16,045 nt of DNA, taken from assembly GCF_041904905.1 (NCBI RefSeq), contig NZ_JAYRMI010000084.1:1-16045 (forward strand), written 5' to 3'. The DNA comes from Zoogloea sp041904905. Its GTDB lineage: Bacteria > Pseudomonadota > Gammaproteobacteria > Burkholderiales > Rhodocyclaceae. A program made the translations under genes and the position numbers. The notes beneath the pieces were generated by a model. It was not told where the DNA came from. It searched no databases and saw only the letters and a program-made list of their open reading frames with translations. Below, piece by piece: positions 1 through 9,236 of this stretch. Every line of letters begins with the position of its first letter. Position 1 is the stretch's first letter.

Positions 1-2598
<2,598 letters not shown>

Positions 2599-2602
2599 AG
2601 CC

Positions 2603-3730
2603 TCAGCGCATCCCGATCCTGGCCCCGGCAAACAGGTTGCCGGCGTTGCGCGGAGCGCTGCGCCAGTACTGCCGCGGCGCATTCACCTGAGCGCCCAGCC
2701 GGGCCGCGGCGTGCCACGGCCAGTGGGGCTCGTACATCATCGCCCGGGCCACGCCGACCAGATCGGCCTGCCCATTCGCGACAATCTCCTCGGCCTGTTC
2801 GGCTTCGGTGACCAGGCCCACGGCGACGGTGGGCAGCCCGGTCTCGCGGCGGATGTGCGCGGCGAAAGGCACCTGAAACCCCGGCGCCACCGCGAACTGC
2901 TGCAGCGGCGACAGCCCGCCGGTGGACACGTGGATGAAGTCGCAGCCGCGGGCCTTGAGGGCCTGGGCGAGGGCCACGCTCTGGGCCAGATCCCAGCCGC
3001 CGTCCACCCAGTCGGTGGCCGAGATGCGCATGCCCACCGGGCGCCCGGCGGGGAAGGCGGCCCGCACCGCGTCGAACACCTCCAGCGGGAAGCGCATCCG
3101 GTTCTCCAGGCTGCCGCCGTAGGCGTCGTCGCGGATGTTGCTGAGGGGCGACAGGAACTCGTGGAGCAGGTAGCCGTGGGCGCCGTGCAGCTCGATGCAG
3201 TCCAGGCCGATGCGGGCGGCCCGCCGGGCGGCGGCCGCGAAGGCGTCGCGGATGCGCGCCAGCCCGTCGGCGTCGAGGGCCGTGGGGGCCGGCTCGGTGG
3301 CGGAGTAGGGTAGCGCCGACGGCGCCACGCAGGTCCAGCCGCCTTCGTCGGCCGACAGCAGCTGGCCGCCGGCCCACGGCACCGCGCTGGACGCCTTGCG
3401 GCCGGCGTGGGCGAGCTGGATCGCCAGCGGCATGGCCGAGTGGCGGCGCACCCCGTCGAGCACCCGCCCCAGCGCGGCCGCGTTGGCGTCGGACCACAGG
3501 CCCAGGCAATCCGGGGTGATGCGCCCTTCGGGGCTCACCGCGGTGGCTTCGAGGATGAGCATGCCCGCGCCCGACAGGGCCAGGCTGCCCAGGTGGATCA
3601 GGTGCCAGTCGGAGGCGTTGCCGTCGCCGTCGGCCGAGTACTGGCACATGGGCGCGATGACGATGCGGTTGGGCAGGGTGAGCTTGCCGAGGGTGAAGGG
3701 CGTGAACAGGGTGCTGGCGGTGTCGGACAT
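2603..3730 (-). CDS. NADH:flavin oxidoreductase, old yellow enzyme family (YqjM/XenA-like)
   Basis: A 375-residue FMN-dependent ene-reductase of the OYE family, expected to be cytosolic. These enzymes use NAD(P)H to reduce activated C=C bonds or nitro compounds; the physiological substrate cannot be read from sequence. Visible hallmarks are PMCQYSADG with C29 (redox-tuning Cys of the YqjM class), Q105 and H108 in IQLAHAGRKAS, the substrate-binding pair H182/H185 in ELHGAHGYLLHEFLSP, the RDDAYGGSLENRMRF loop, and the C-terminal FMN phosphate segment VAVGLVTEAEQAEEI with LVGVARAMM. The frame is open to an upstream ATG at 3790, but the ATG at 3730 is chosen: the family begins about there (TLFTPFTLGKLTLPNR), and a GGAG lies 9 nt upstream. 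The length is normal for the class. It is divergent from the REC-first kinase; two ATC-N9-GAT motifs upstream could be operator sites. Confidence 0.93.
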   Translation of the reverse strand: MSDTASTLFTPFTLGKLTLPNRIVIAPMCQYSADGDGNASDWHLIHLGSLALSGAGMLILEATAVSPEGRITPDCLGLWSDANAAALGRVLDGVRRHSAMPLAIQLAHAGRKASSAVPWAGGQLLSADEGGWTCVAPSALPYSATEPAPTALDADGLARIRDAFAAAARRAARIGLDCIELHGAHGYLLHEFLSPLSNIRDDAYGGSLENRMRFPLEVFDAVRAAFPAGRPVGMRISATDWVDGGWDLAQSVALAQALKARGCDFIHVSTGGLSPLQQFAVAPGFQVPFAAHIRRETGLPTVAVGLVTEAEQAEEIVANGQADLVGVARAMMYEPHWPWHAAARLGAQVNAPRQYWRSAPRNAGNLFAGARIGMR

Positions 3731-3788
3731 CGCGAGGGCTCCGGGTGGGCGAGAGCCGGATGATCCCAGAAAACCGTGCCGGCCGGTC

Positions 3789-3835
3789 ATCTCTGAAACA
3801 GATGGAAGTTGCCGTGTGTCATCTGAAAATGCGAT
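3789..3835. promoter_or_regulatory. Two ATC-N9-GAT (T-N11-A type) motifs in the divergent intergenic region
   Basis: In the gap between the flavin oxidoreductase start (3730, minus) and the kinase start (3963, plus) two sites fit ATC-N9-GAT exactly: 3789-3803, which extends to a perfect CATCT-N7-AGATG at 3788-3804, and 3821-3835. Their centres are 32 bp apart, about three helical turns. This pattern is typical of LysR-type regulator half-site pairs. No LysR gene is in the window, so the regulator would be encoded elsewhere. Assignment as an operator is inference. Confidence 0.35.
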
Positions 3836-3950
3836 GGCGCCGGCGCAGGTTTTTTAGCCGCCCCGGCTCAAGTTGCCTGGGCCGCCTTCCGTAATGACCG
3901 GTTGTGACGAAGCCTGTGCCCGGCCTGCGCCGCGGCGCGCGAACGACCTC

Positions 3951-3956
3951 GGAGAG
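3951..3956 (+). promoter_or_regulatory. Ribosome binding site that sets the kinase start
   Basis: GGAGAG lies 6 nt before the ATG at 3963. The frame is open upstream to a TTG at 3873, but that start has no comparable Shine-Dalgarno sequence, and the extra 30 residues do not look like part of a receiver domain. The ATG at 3963 is therefore preferred. Confidence 0.7.
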
Positions 3957-3962
3957 AAGACC

Positions 3963-5687
3963 ATGTTGGCCACCCCTGAGCGCGAACACACCTCCGTAGC
4001 GGGGGCGGGCGTTCCCACCATCCTGGTGGTGGACGATTCCCGGATCAACCTGAAAGGCGTCAGCCGGATGCTGGAGGGGCACTTCAACGTGCTCACCGCC
4101 GAATCCGGCCCGCTGGCGCTGGGCATCGCCGCCGCCGAGCCGCGACCCGACCTGATCCTGCTCGACGTGATGATGCCGGAGATGGACGGCTACGAGGTGA
4201 TCCAGCGCCTGCGCGCCAGCCCGGTGACCCGCGACATCCCGGTGATCTTCGTCACCGCCCGGGTCAACGACGAGGACGAGCAGCACGGGCTGTCGCTGGG
4301 CGCCGCCGACTACATCACCAAGCCCCTGCGCGCGGCGATCCTGATCGCGCGGGTGAAGAGCCACCTCAAGCTCAAGCAGGCCCAGGACGAGCTGCGCACC
4401 CAGAACGAGACCCTCGAATCGCGGGTGATGGAGCGCACCGAGACCCTGGGCGCGATCCTCGACAGCGCCGACCAGCTCATCGCGATGATTACCCCCGACG
4501 GGGCGCTGATGGCGATCAACCGCATCGGCGCGGAGTTCTTCGGGGCCACGCCGGCCCGGCTGTCGGGCCAGAACCTGTTCGACCTGCTGCCGTCGGAGTT
4601 CGGCATCCGGCTGGCCGACCAGATTGCCGAGGTGCTGGAGACCGGCCACAGCTCCGAGATCGACGCCGCCAACCGGGGCCGGATCTTCCACGTCACGGTG
4701 TACCCGGTGCCGGGCAACCCGCCGCGGGTGGTGGTGTACGCCAACGACGTGACCGACAAGGTGGCCGCCGAGGTAGAGCTGCGCCGCGAGCGCGAGCAGC
4801 TCGCCCAGTCCCTGGCCCACCAGCGCGAACTCAACCGCAAGCTCGAGGACGCCCAGAACCAGCTCCTCCAGTCCGAGAAGATGGCCTCCCTGGGCCAGCT
4901 CGCCGCCGGCGTCGCCCACGAGCTGAACAACCCCATCGGCTTCGTGCGCTCCAACGTCACCACCCTCGAAGGCTACCTGGCCGGCATCTTCGACATCCTG
5001 AAGGTCTACGACGAGAAGACCGCCGGCGTGCTGCCCGAACCGGACGCCGCCGAGCTGGCGGCGCTCAAGCGGCAGAAGGATTTCGAGTTCGTGCACGACG
5101 ACATCTTCCAGCTCCTCGCCGAATCCAAGGACGGCCTCACCCGGGTGCAGGACATCGTCCAGAACCTCAAGGATTTCTCCCGCGTCGGCGGCGCCGGCTG
5201 GGGCTGGGCCGACCTGCACGCCTGCATCGACTCGACCCTCAACATCATCTGGAACGAGATCAAGTACAAGTGCACCGTGGTCAAGCACTACGACCCGGCG
5301 CTGCCGCAGGTGTACTGCATCGCGTCCCAGCTCAATCAGGTGTTCATGAACCTGCTGGTCAATGCCGCCCACGCCATCCCCGAGAAGGGCGAGATCGTCA
5401 TCGCCACCGAGCACGACGCCAGCGGCACCGTGCGCATCCGGGTGAGCGACACCGGGGTGGGCATCCCCGAAGAGAACTTCGCCCGGCTCTTCGAGCCCTT
5501 CTTCACCACCAAGCCCATCGGCAAGGGCACCGGCCTGGGGCTGTCCATCGCCTACGGCATCATCGGCAAGCACCACGGCAGCATCGACGTGGCCAGCACG
5601 GTGGGCAAGGGCACCACCTTCACCGTCACCCTGCCGGTCGAGAAGGCCGAAGCCAGCGCCCCCGTCGAGGACGAGCCGGCCGCCTGA
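3963..5687 (+). CDS. Sensor histidine kinase with N-terminal receiver (REC-PAS-HisKA-HATPase)
   Basis: A 574-residue soluble kinase with no TM segment. The receiver spans ~19-135 with D24/D25, phospho-acceptor D68 (LILLDVMMPEMDG), a Thr near 97 (FVTARVNDED) and K120 (YITKPL). A coiled coil (~137-160) leads to a PAS domain (~162-275, ending NDVTDK). A second coiled coil precedes HisKA with H319 in AAGVAHELNNP. HATPase shows N467 (NLLVNAAHAIPE), D496 (DTGVGIPE), FEPFFTTKP and G2 GKGTGLGLS at ~520. By family knowledge, a receiver upstream of the kinase core lets another kinase's phosphate control this one. A functional link with the hybrid kinase two genes away is possible but is inference. No output regulator is adjacent. 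The start is fixed by GGAGAG at 3951, and a hairpin follows 15 bp after the stop. Confidence 0.93.
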   Translation: MLATPEREHTSVAGAGVPTILVVDDSRINLKGVSRMLEGHFNVLTAESGPLALGIAAAEPRPDLILLDVMMPEMDGYEVIQRLRASPVTRDIPVIFVTARVNDEDEQHGLSLGAADYITKPLRAAILIARVKSHLKLKQAQDELRTQNETLESRVMERTETLGAILDSADQLIAMITPDGALMAINRIGAEFFGATPARLSGQNLFDLLPSEFGIRLADQIAEVLETGHSSEIDAANRGRIFHVTVYPVPGNPPRVVVYANDVTDKVAAEVELRREREQLAQSLAHQRELNRKLEDAQNQLLQSEKMASLGQLAAGVAHELNNPIGFVRSNVTTLEGYLAGIFDILKVYDEKTAGVLPEPDAAELAALKRQKDFEFVHDDIFQLLAESKDGLTRVQDIVQNLKDFSRVGGAGWGWADLHACIDSTLNIIWNEIKYKCTVVKHYDPALPQVYCIASQLNQVFMNLLVNAAHAIPEKGEIVIATEHDASGTVRIRVSDTGVGIPEENFARLFEPFFTTKPIGKGTGLGLSIAYGIIGKHHGSIDVASTVGKGTTFTVTLPVEKAEASAPVEDEPAA

Positions 5688-5702
5688 GCGCCGCCGTAAA
5701 CG

Positions 5703-5731
5703 GCCAGACCGCCCGCAGGCGGCCTGGCTTT
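5703..5731 (+). terminator. Stem-loop terminator after the REC-first kinase
   Basis: GCCAG-A-CCGCC, loop CGCA, then GGCGG-C-CTGGC forms a 5+5 bp stem with one A/C mismatch, followed by only three T. It starts 15 bp after the kinase stop. The T-tract is weak, so termination may be partial or bidirectional: the small minus-strand gene ends about 70 bp away on the other side. Confidence 0.5.
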
Positions 5732-5798
5732 GCGCGCTGCGGCGCCGCGCCTCATCGATGTGCGCGCCCGCCGCGGAGGGCACCCCGCCGGTGCGCGT

Positions 5799-5975
5799 TC
5801 AGCGGTAGCGGTGGTCGTCGCCCGGGTGCTCGAAGCCGTTGCTGTCGCGCCGGCAGGCCGCCATGCCCAGCGACGAAAGCCGCGCCGAACGGCTCTCCTG
5901 CGTGGTCTCGGACAGCCAGGCGAGGATCGCCTTCAGGGCGGCGCCCAGTTGAAAGTGGAAGTGCAGGGTGTTCAT
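5799..5975 (-). CDS. Small protein of unknown function (58 aa)
   Basis: The frame opens upstream at 6023, but the ATG at 5975 is preferred because GGAGA (5983-5987 on the plus strand) sits 7 nt before it and the extension reads through the likely promoter. The product begins MNTLHFHFQLGAALKAILAW, an amphipathic or weakly hydrophobic N-terminal segment, and ends in a polar, charged tail (residues ~40-58) rich in Arg, Asp and His with one Cys. No signal peptide, domain or toxin motif is recognised. The gene stands alone between a convergent kinase and a methyltransferase gene, with an unusually AT-rich upstream region carrying an 11-bp palindrome, so it probably has its own promoter. The good ribosome binding site and start context argue that it is real; function is unknown. 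Confidence 0.6.
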   Translation of the reverse strand: MNTLHFHFQLGAALKAILAWLSETTQESRSARLSSLGMAACRRDSNGFEHPGDDHRYR

Positions 5976-6033
5976 GGTGGAGTCTCCGTCCGATCTTCTG
6001 TTCTTGTACATAGCAAACGCCATGCCTTGGTTA

Positions 6034-6044
6034 CGGTATTACCG
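6034..6044. promoter_or_regulatory. Palindrome CGGTATTACCG upstream of the 58-aa gene
   Basis: An 11-bp perfect inverted repeat (5-bp arms, one central base) lies 59 bp upstream of the small gene's ATG, in the most AT-rich stretch of the neighbourhood (about 5990-6060). TATGTA on the minus strand, just downstream of it, could act as a -10 element, but no good -35 is visible. It may be an operator for a dimeric regulator; the regulator is unknown. Confidence 0.35.
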
Positions 6045-6093
6045 AATCGAACTTTAGACCGTGACGGATTCAACAGGCATAGACGATCGGCGG

Positions 6094-6115
6094 CCCGACC
6101 GTTGCCCGCGTCGGG
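6094..6115 (-). terminator. Hairpin downstream of the methyltransferase gene
   Basis: A perfect 6-bp stem CCCGAC/GTCGGG with a 10-nt loop begins 13 bp after the methyltransferase stop on the minus strand. No T-tract follows, so it is at best a weak or Rho-assisted 3' end. Confidence 0.3.
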
Positions 6116-6128
6116 TTGCCCGGGCGGC

Positions 6129-7049
6129 TCAGCCCGGCGCGCGGTACACCAGCACCTTCAGCGCCCGCTCGGGGGCGATGTCGGCGAAGGCCGGCGGGTT
6201 GGGCAGCCGCCCCTCGAAGCTCAGCCCGGGCGCGTCGGCCGCCACCAGCGCCTGCAGGAAGTCGACCCCCAGCTTGGGCGAGTTGAGGCACAGCAGCGCC
6301 CGGCCGCCCGGCGCCAGCAGGTCGGGCAGGCGGCGCACCAGCCGGGGGTAGTCCTTCTCGGCCACGAAGCTGCCCTTCTGGTAGCTGGGCGGGTCGAGGA
6401 TCACCAGGTCGTAGGGCCCGCCGCGCTTGATCTTGCCCCACGAGGCGAAGATGTCGTGGGGCAAGAAGCTGGCGCCCGCGGTAAGCCCGTTGAGCCGGTG
6501 GTTGTGCTGCCCGATGGCCAGCGCCCCGCCGGCCATGTCCACATTCACCACCTGCCCGGCGCCCGCCTGCAGCGCCGCCACCGAGAACGCGCAGCTGTAG
6601 GCGAACAGGTTGAGCACCCGCTGCCCCGGTCGCGCCGCCATCTGCGCCCGCACCCAGCGCCGGCCTTCGGCCATGTCGAGGAAGAAGCCGTGGTTGAGGC
6701 CGCGCAGCAGGTGCACCCGGAAGCGCGCCCCGTCCTCGACGATCGTGTGGGGCTCCGGCACGCTGCCGGCCATCGGGCGTGTCTCGGCCCGGGCCTCGAA
6801 GCGGTACTGGTACACCCAGTTGAGGGGCTCGCCCGGCGCGATGTGGGCCCAGCGGGCCGCGAGGGCTGCGCCGATGGTGGCCAGCGCCTCGTCGCTGGCC
6901 GGCTCGAAGGCGGTGAGCAGGAACACCGGCGGATAGGCGTCGAGGGTCCAGTGCTCGCAGCCCGGGTGCAGCCCGCCCCGCCCGTGGAAGATGCGCCCCG
7001 CTTCGGTGGGCACGGCAAGCTGGGCGATGGCGTCGAGGAGGGGCTGCAT
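6129..7049 (-). CDS. Class I SAM-dependent methyltransferase, RlmI/RlmK-like
   Basis: A 306-residue protein. The N-terminal part begins MQPLLDAIAQ and contains FHGRGGLHPG (21-30). GLNHGFFLDMAEGR (117-130) is the entry to a Rossmann methyltransferase domain, as in the RlmI/RlmK (m5C/m7G rRNA methylase) superfamily. Motif I is VLNLFAYSCAFSVAALQAGA (145-164), the acidic residue binding the SAM ribose is D171, and motif IV is LDPPSYQKGSF (218-228) with DPPS. By family knowledge it transfers a methyl group from SAM, probably to RNA, but the target is not evident; the N-terminus is not a PUA domain as in RlmI. The reading frame is open far upstream (to 7778) in the shadow of the next gene; the ATG at 7049 is chosen because the family starts there. 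Its Shine-Dalgarno is poor. It lies 71 bp after the SpmA/B-like gene, with a weak terminator between. Confidence 0.88.
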   Translation of the reverse strand: MQPLLDAIAQLAVPTEAGRIFHGRGGLHPGCEHWTLDAYPPVFLLTAFEPASDEALATIGAALAARWAHIAPGEPLNWVYQYRFEARAETRPMAGSVPEPHTIVEDGARFRVHLLRGLNHGFFLDMAEGRRWVRAQMAARPGQRVLNLFAYSCAFSVAALQAGAGQVVNVDMAGGALAIGQHNHRLNGLTAGASFLPHDIFASWGKIKRGGPYDLVILDPPSYQKGSFVAEKDYPRLVRRLPDLLAPGGRALLCLNSPKLGVDFLQALVAADAPGLSFEGRLPNPPAFADIAPERALKVLVYRAPG

Positions 7050-7089
7050 GGATGAGGGCGGCGGGTTGGAGGCGGCCGGATTGTCCCGG

Positions 7090-7107
7090 AAAACGCCCCG
7101 TCGGGCG
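7090..7107 (-). terminator. Intrinsic terminator after the SpmA-SpmB-like gene
   Basis: On the minus strand CGCCC-GACG-GGGCG is followed directly by TTTT, 13 bp after the stop of the membrane protein gene. The 5-bp GC stem with a tetraloop and short T-run suggests partial termination before the methyltransferase gene. Confidence 0.5.
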
Positions 7108-7120
7108 AGGCCCGCGCCCC

Positions 7121-8371
7121 TCAGGCCCCGTGGTAGAACAGGTAGCCCACCGCGATGGCCCCCACCAGCCCCACGAAATCGGCGATCAGCCCGCAGGCCA
7201 CGGCGTAGCGGGTGCGGGTGATGTTCACGCTGCCGAAGTACACCGCCAGCACATAGAAGGTGGTCTCGGTGGAGCCCTGGATGATCGCCGCCAGCCGGCC
7301 CTGGAAGGAATCCACGCCGTAGGCGCTCATCACATCCACCATCAGCCCGCGGGCCCCGCTGCCCGACAGGGTCTTCATCAGCCCCACCGGCAGCGCCGGC
7401 ACGAAATCGGCGTCCAGCCCCAGGGCCAGCACCGCGCTGCGGATGGCCTCCACCAGATAGCCCATGCAGCCGCTGGTGCGGAAGATGGAGATCGCCGCAA
7501 GCATGGCGATGAGGTAGGGGACGATCTGCACCGCCACCCCGAAGCCTTCCTTCGCCCCTTCCACGAAGCGCTCGTAGACGTCCACCCCGCGCCAGGCCGC
7601 CGCGCCCACGAAGAGCACGACGATCGACACCACGAGGCCGCTGCCCAGCAGCCCGATCAGCTGCGCCATCTGCGCCGCCGGCAGGGGCGCCAGCCAGGCG
7701 TAGAGCCCGCCCATCAGCGCCGCGAAGCCGCCGAAGAAGGCCAGCACCGGGCCCGACAGCAGGTTGATGCGCTGCCACGCCGCCACCGCCAGCAGCCCGG
7801 CGGTGAAGGAGATGAAGGTGGAGATCAGGGTGGGCAGGAAGATGTCCGCCGCGTTGAAGCCGGCGACCCCCTGCTGCACCGCCATGCTCTGGCGGATCGC
7901 GATCACCGAGGTGGGGATCAGGGTGATGCCCGCCGTGTTGAGCACCAGGAACATGATCATCGGGTTGCTGGCGGTATCTTTCTGCGGGTTGATCTCCTGC
8001 AACTCGCGCATCGCCTTGAGCCCCAGGGGCGTGGCCGCGTTATCCAGCCCCAGCATGTTCGCGCTGGCGTTCATCGCAATGCTGCCGGCGGCCGGGTGGC
8101 CCGGCGGAATATCCGGAAACACCCGCCGGAAGAACGGCGCCACCGCCCGCCCGAAGCGCTCGATCAGCCCGCCCGCCTCGCCCACCTTCATCACCCCCAG
8201 CCACAGGCTCATCACCCCCACCAGCCCGAAGGCCACCTCGAAGCCGGTCTTGGCCGAATCGAACAGGCCGGTGAGCACCCGCGAGAAGATCTCCAGATCG
8301 CCCTGGGCGGTCTGCACCAGCGCCGCAAGAAAACCGACCAGCACGAAGGCAACCCAGATCCGGTTGAGCAC
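7121..8371 (-). CDS. Fused SpmA-SpmB-type nucleoside-recognition (Gate) domain membrane protein
   Basis: A 416-residue polytopic inner-membrane protein with two Gate/nucleoside-recognition units in one chain. The N-terminal half carries the SpmA signature MLGLDNAATPLGLKAMRELQ, with NPMIMFLVLNTAGITLIPTS after it. The C-terminal half carries the SpmB signature LPVGLMKTLSGSGARG and AAIIQGSTETTFYVLAVYFG. In Bacillus these are two adjacent sporulation genes; in many non-sporulating proteobacteria they are fused, as here, so sporulation is not implied. The substrate is unknown, with a transport or gating role inferred from the domain name only. The start is GTG at 8371, chosen because the next residues (LNRIW) match the usual family N-terminus; GGAG lies 13 nt upstream, which is long. 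The gene follows the L,D-transpeptidase gene by 72 bp on the same strand. A link to cell-wall metabolism is suggested by that neighbour and is inference. Confidence 0.93.
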   Translation of the reverse strand: MLNRIWVAFVLVGFLAALVQTAQGDLEIFSRVLTGLFDSAKTGFEVAFGLVGVMSLWLGVMKVGEAGGLIERFGRAVAPFFRRVFPDIPPGHPAAGSIAMNASANMLGLDNAATPLGLKAMRELQEINPQKDTASNPMIMFLVLNTAGITLIPTSVIAIRQSMAVQQGVAGFNAADIFLPTLISTFISFTAGLLAVAAWQRINLLSGPVLAFFGGFAALMGGLYAWLAPLPAAQMAQLIGLLGSGLVVSIVVLFVGAAAWRGVDVYERFVEGAKEGFGVAVQIVPYLIAMLAAISIFRTSGCMGYLVEAIRSAVLALGLDADFVPALPVGLMKTLSGSGARGLMVDVMSAYGVDSFQGRLAAIIQGSTETTFYVLAVYFGSVNITRTRYAVACGLIADFVGLVGAIAVGYLFYHGA

Positions 8372-8443
8372 GAGGAGGAGCGCTCCGGGGCGGAGCGGGC
8401 AAGGGTGGAAAGGCTGGGAGTCTATCGGCGCGGCCGGTGGCTG

Positions 8444-9106
8444 TCACCGCCGCGGCAGGCCCCAGGCGCGCTGGCGGCGGGCGAACTCCGCCGCGGGCAG
8501 CTGCACCAGCAGCGGCGCCCGCGCCGCGTCGAGCCACAGCGCCAGCGCCCGCATGTCCTCCAGGGCCATCGCGGTGCAGCCGGCGGTGGGCGTGGCCGGC
8601 GTCTCCCACACGTGCAGGAAGATGCACGACCCGGCGCCCGGCGCGGGCGGGTCGGTGTTGTGGGCCACCGTCGCCCCCAGCGCGTAGCGCCGGTCGGGCC
8701 GCAGCATGTCCTCGCAGCTTGCCCAATCCGGGCGGGTGTGCGCGGTGTCCACCAGGCAGTTGTAGTGGGCCGAGGCCGGGTCGTCAACGCACTTGAGGCT
8801 CGGTCGGGCCGGGCGATAGGGCAGGCGGAAGGCCGCGGCGGGCGGCCCGTCGCCGAACAGGGCGGTGACGGCGAACACCCCGGCCGGCGCCCGCCCGTCC
8901 CCCTCCCGCTTCGACGGCCCCGCCACCGGCGGATGCAGCCCCCGCCCCCAGGCCATCCCGCAGCGCCCCAGCGCCGTCGCCACCGGCGCCCCCACCGGCT
9001 CCCAGTCGCCCCCGGCGGCCCGCTCATAGCGCTGCAGCTGGCCGTGGGCCGCGTTCCAGTGGGCAGACAGGGATAGCAGCAGCTGGGAGGAGGCAATCGG
9101 GAGCAT
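8444..9106 (-). CDS. YkuD-type L,D-transpeptidase family protein
   Basis: A 220-residue protein. The region FLHVWETPATPTAGCTAM (163-180) supplies the catalytic pair of the L,D-transpeptidase fold: H165 and nucleophile C177 in a TAGC motif. GPSKREGDGRAPAGVFAVTA (63-82) is the conserved first part of the domain. By family knowledge such enzymes cross-link peptidoglycan stems 3-3 or attach proteins to them; this one is of the short YkuD-domain-only kind (COG3786-like). The Arg usually found after the GC motif is replaced (GCTAM). Six cysteines are present (49, 106, 116, 131, 161, 177). No signal peptide is visible: the N-terminus SSQLLLSLSAHWNAAHGQL looks like a beta hairpin of the fold, and no earlier in-frame start exists. 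The start is ATG at 9106 with a weak Shine-Dalgarno. The gene is divergent from the 5'-nucleotidase gene across a 130-bp gap. Confidence 0.85.
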   Translation of the reverse strand: MLPIASSQLLLSLSAHWNAAHGQLQRYERAAGGDWEPVGAPVATALGRCGMAWGRGLHPPVAGPSKREGDGRAPAGVFAVTALFGDGPPAAAFRLPYRPARPSLKCVDDPASAHYNCLVDTAHTRPDWASCEDMLRPDRRYALGATVAHNTDPPAPGAGSCIFLHVWETPATPTAGCTAMALEDMRALALWLDAARAPLLVQLPAAEFARRQRAWGLPRR

Positions 9107-9236
9107 GGCAGGGTGGGGTGTGGAGCGGCGTGGAAAGGTGGCGGCCGGGTGGTAGCCGGGTGGGGGCCGGGCTGGGTCACATGGATTTAACCTGGGGCGA
9201 TTAGCCTGCCACGCAGTTCAACTTCAGGCCACTGCG

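Noticed and set aside
3836..3856. GC palindrome GCGCCGGCGC followed by six T as a terminator
   Set aside because: The palindrome has no loop and cannot fold into a hairpin; no gene ends just upstream on the plus strand.
3819..5783. Minus-strand open frame of 654 codons opposite the REC-first kinase
   Set aside because: Antisense shadow of a kinase with complete, recognisable motifs.
7050..7778. N-terminal extension of the methyltransferase frame
   Set aside because: Lies over the SpmA/B-like gene in another frame and reads as low-complexity Gly/Arg; the family begins at MQPLL.
7052..9076. Plus-strand open frame of 674 codons opposite the SpmA/B-like and transpeptidase genes
   Set aside because: His/Arg/Gln-rich antisense shadow of high-GC genes; the minus-strand genes carry clear family motifs.
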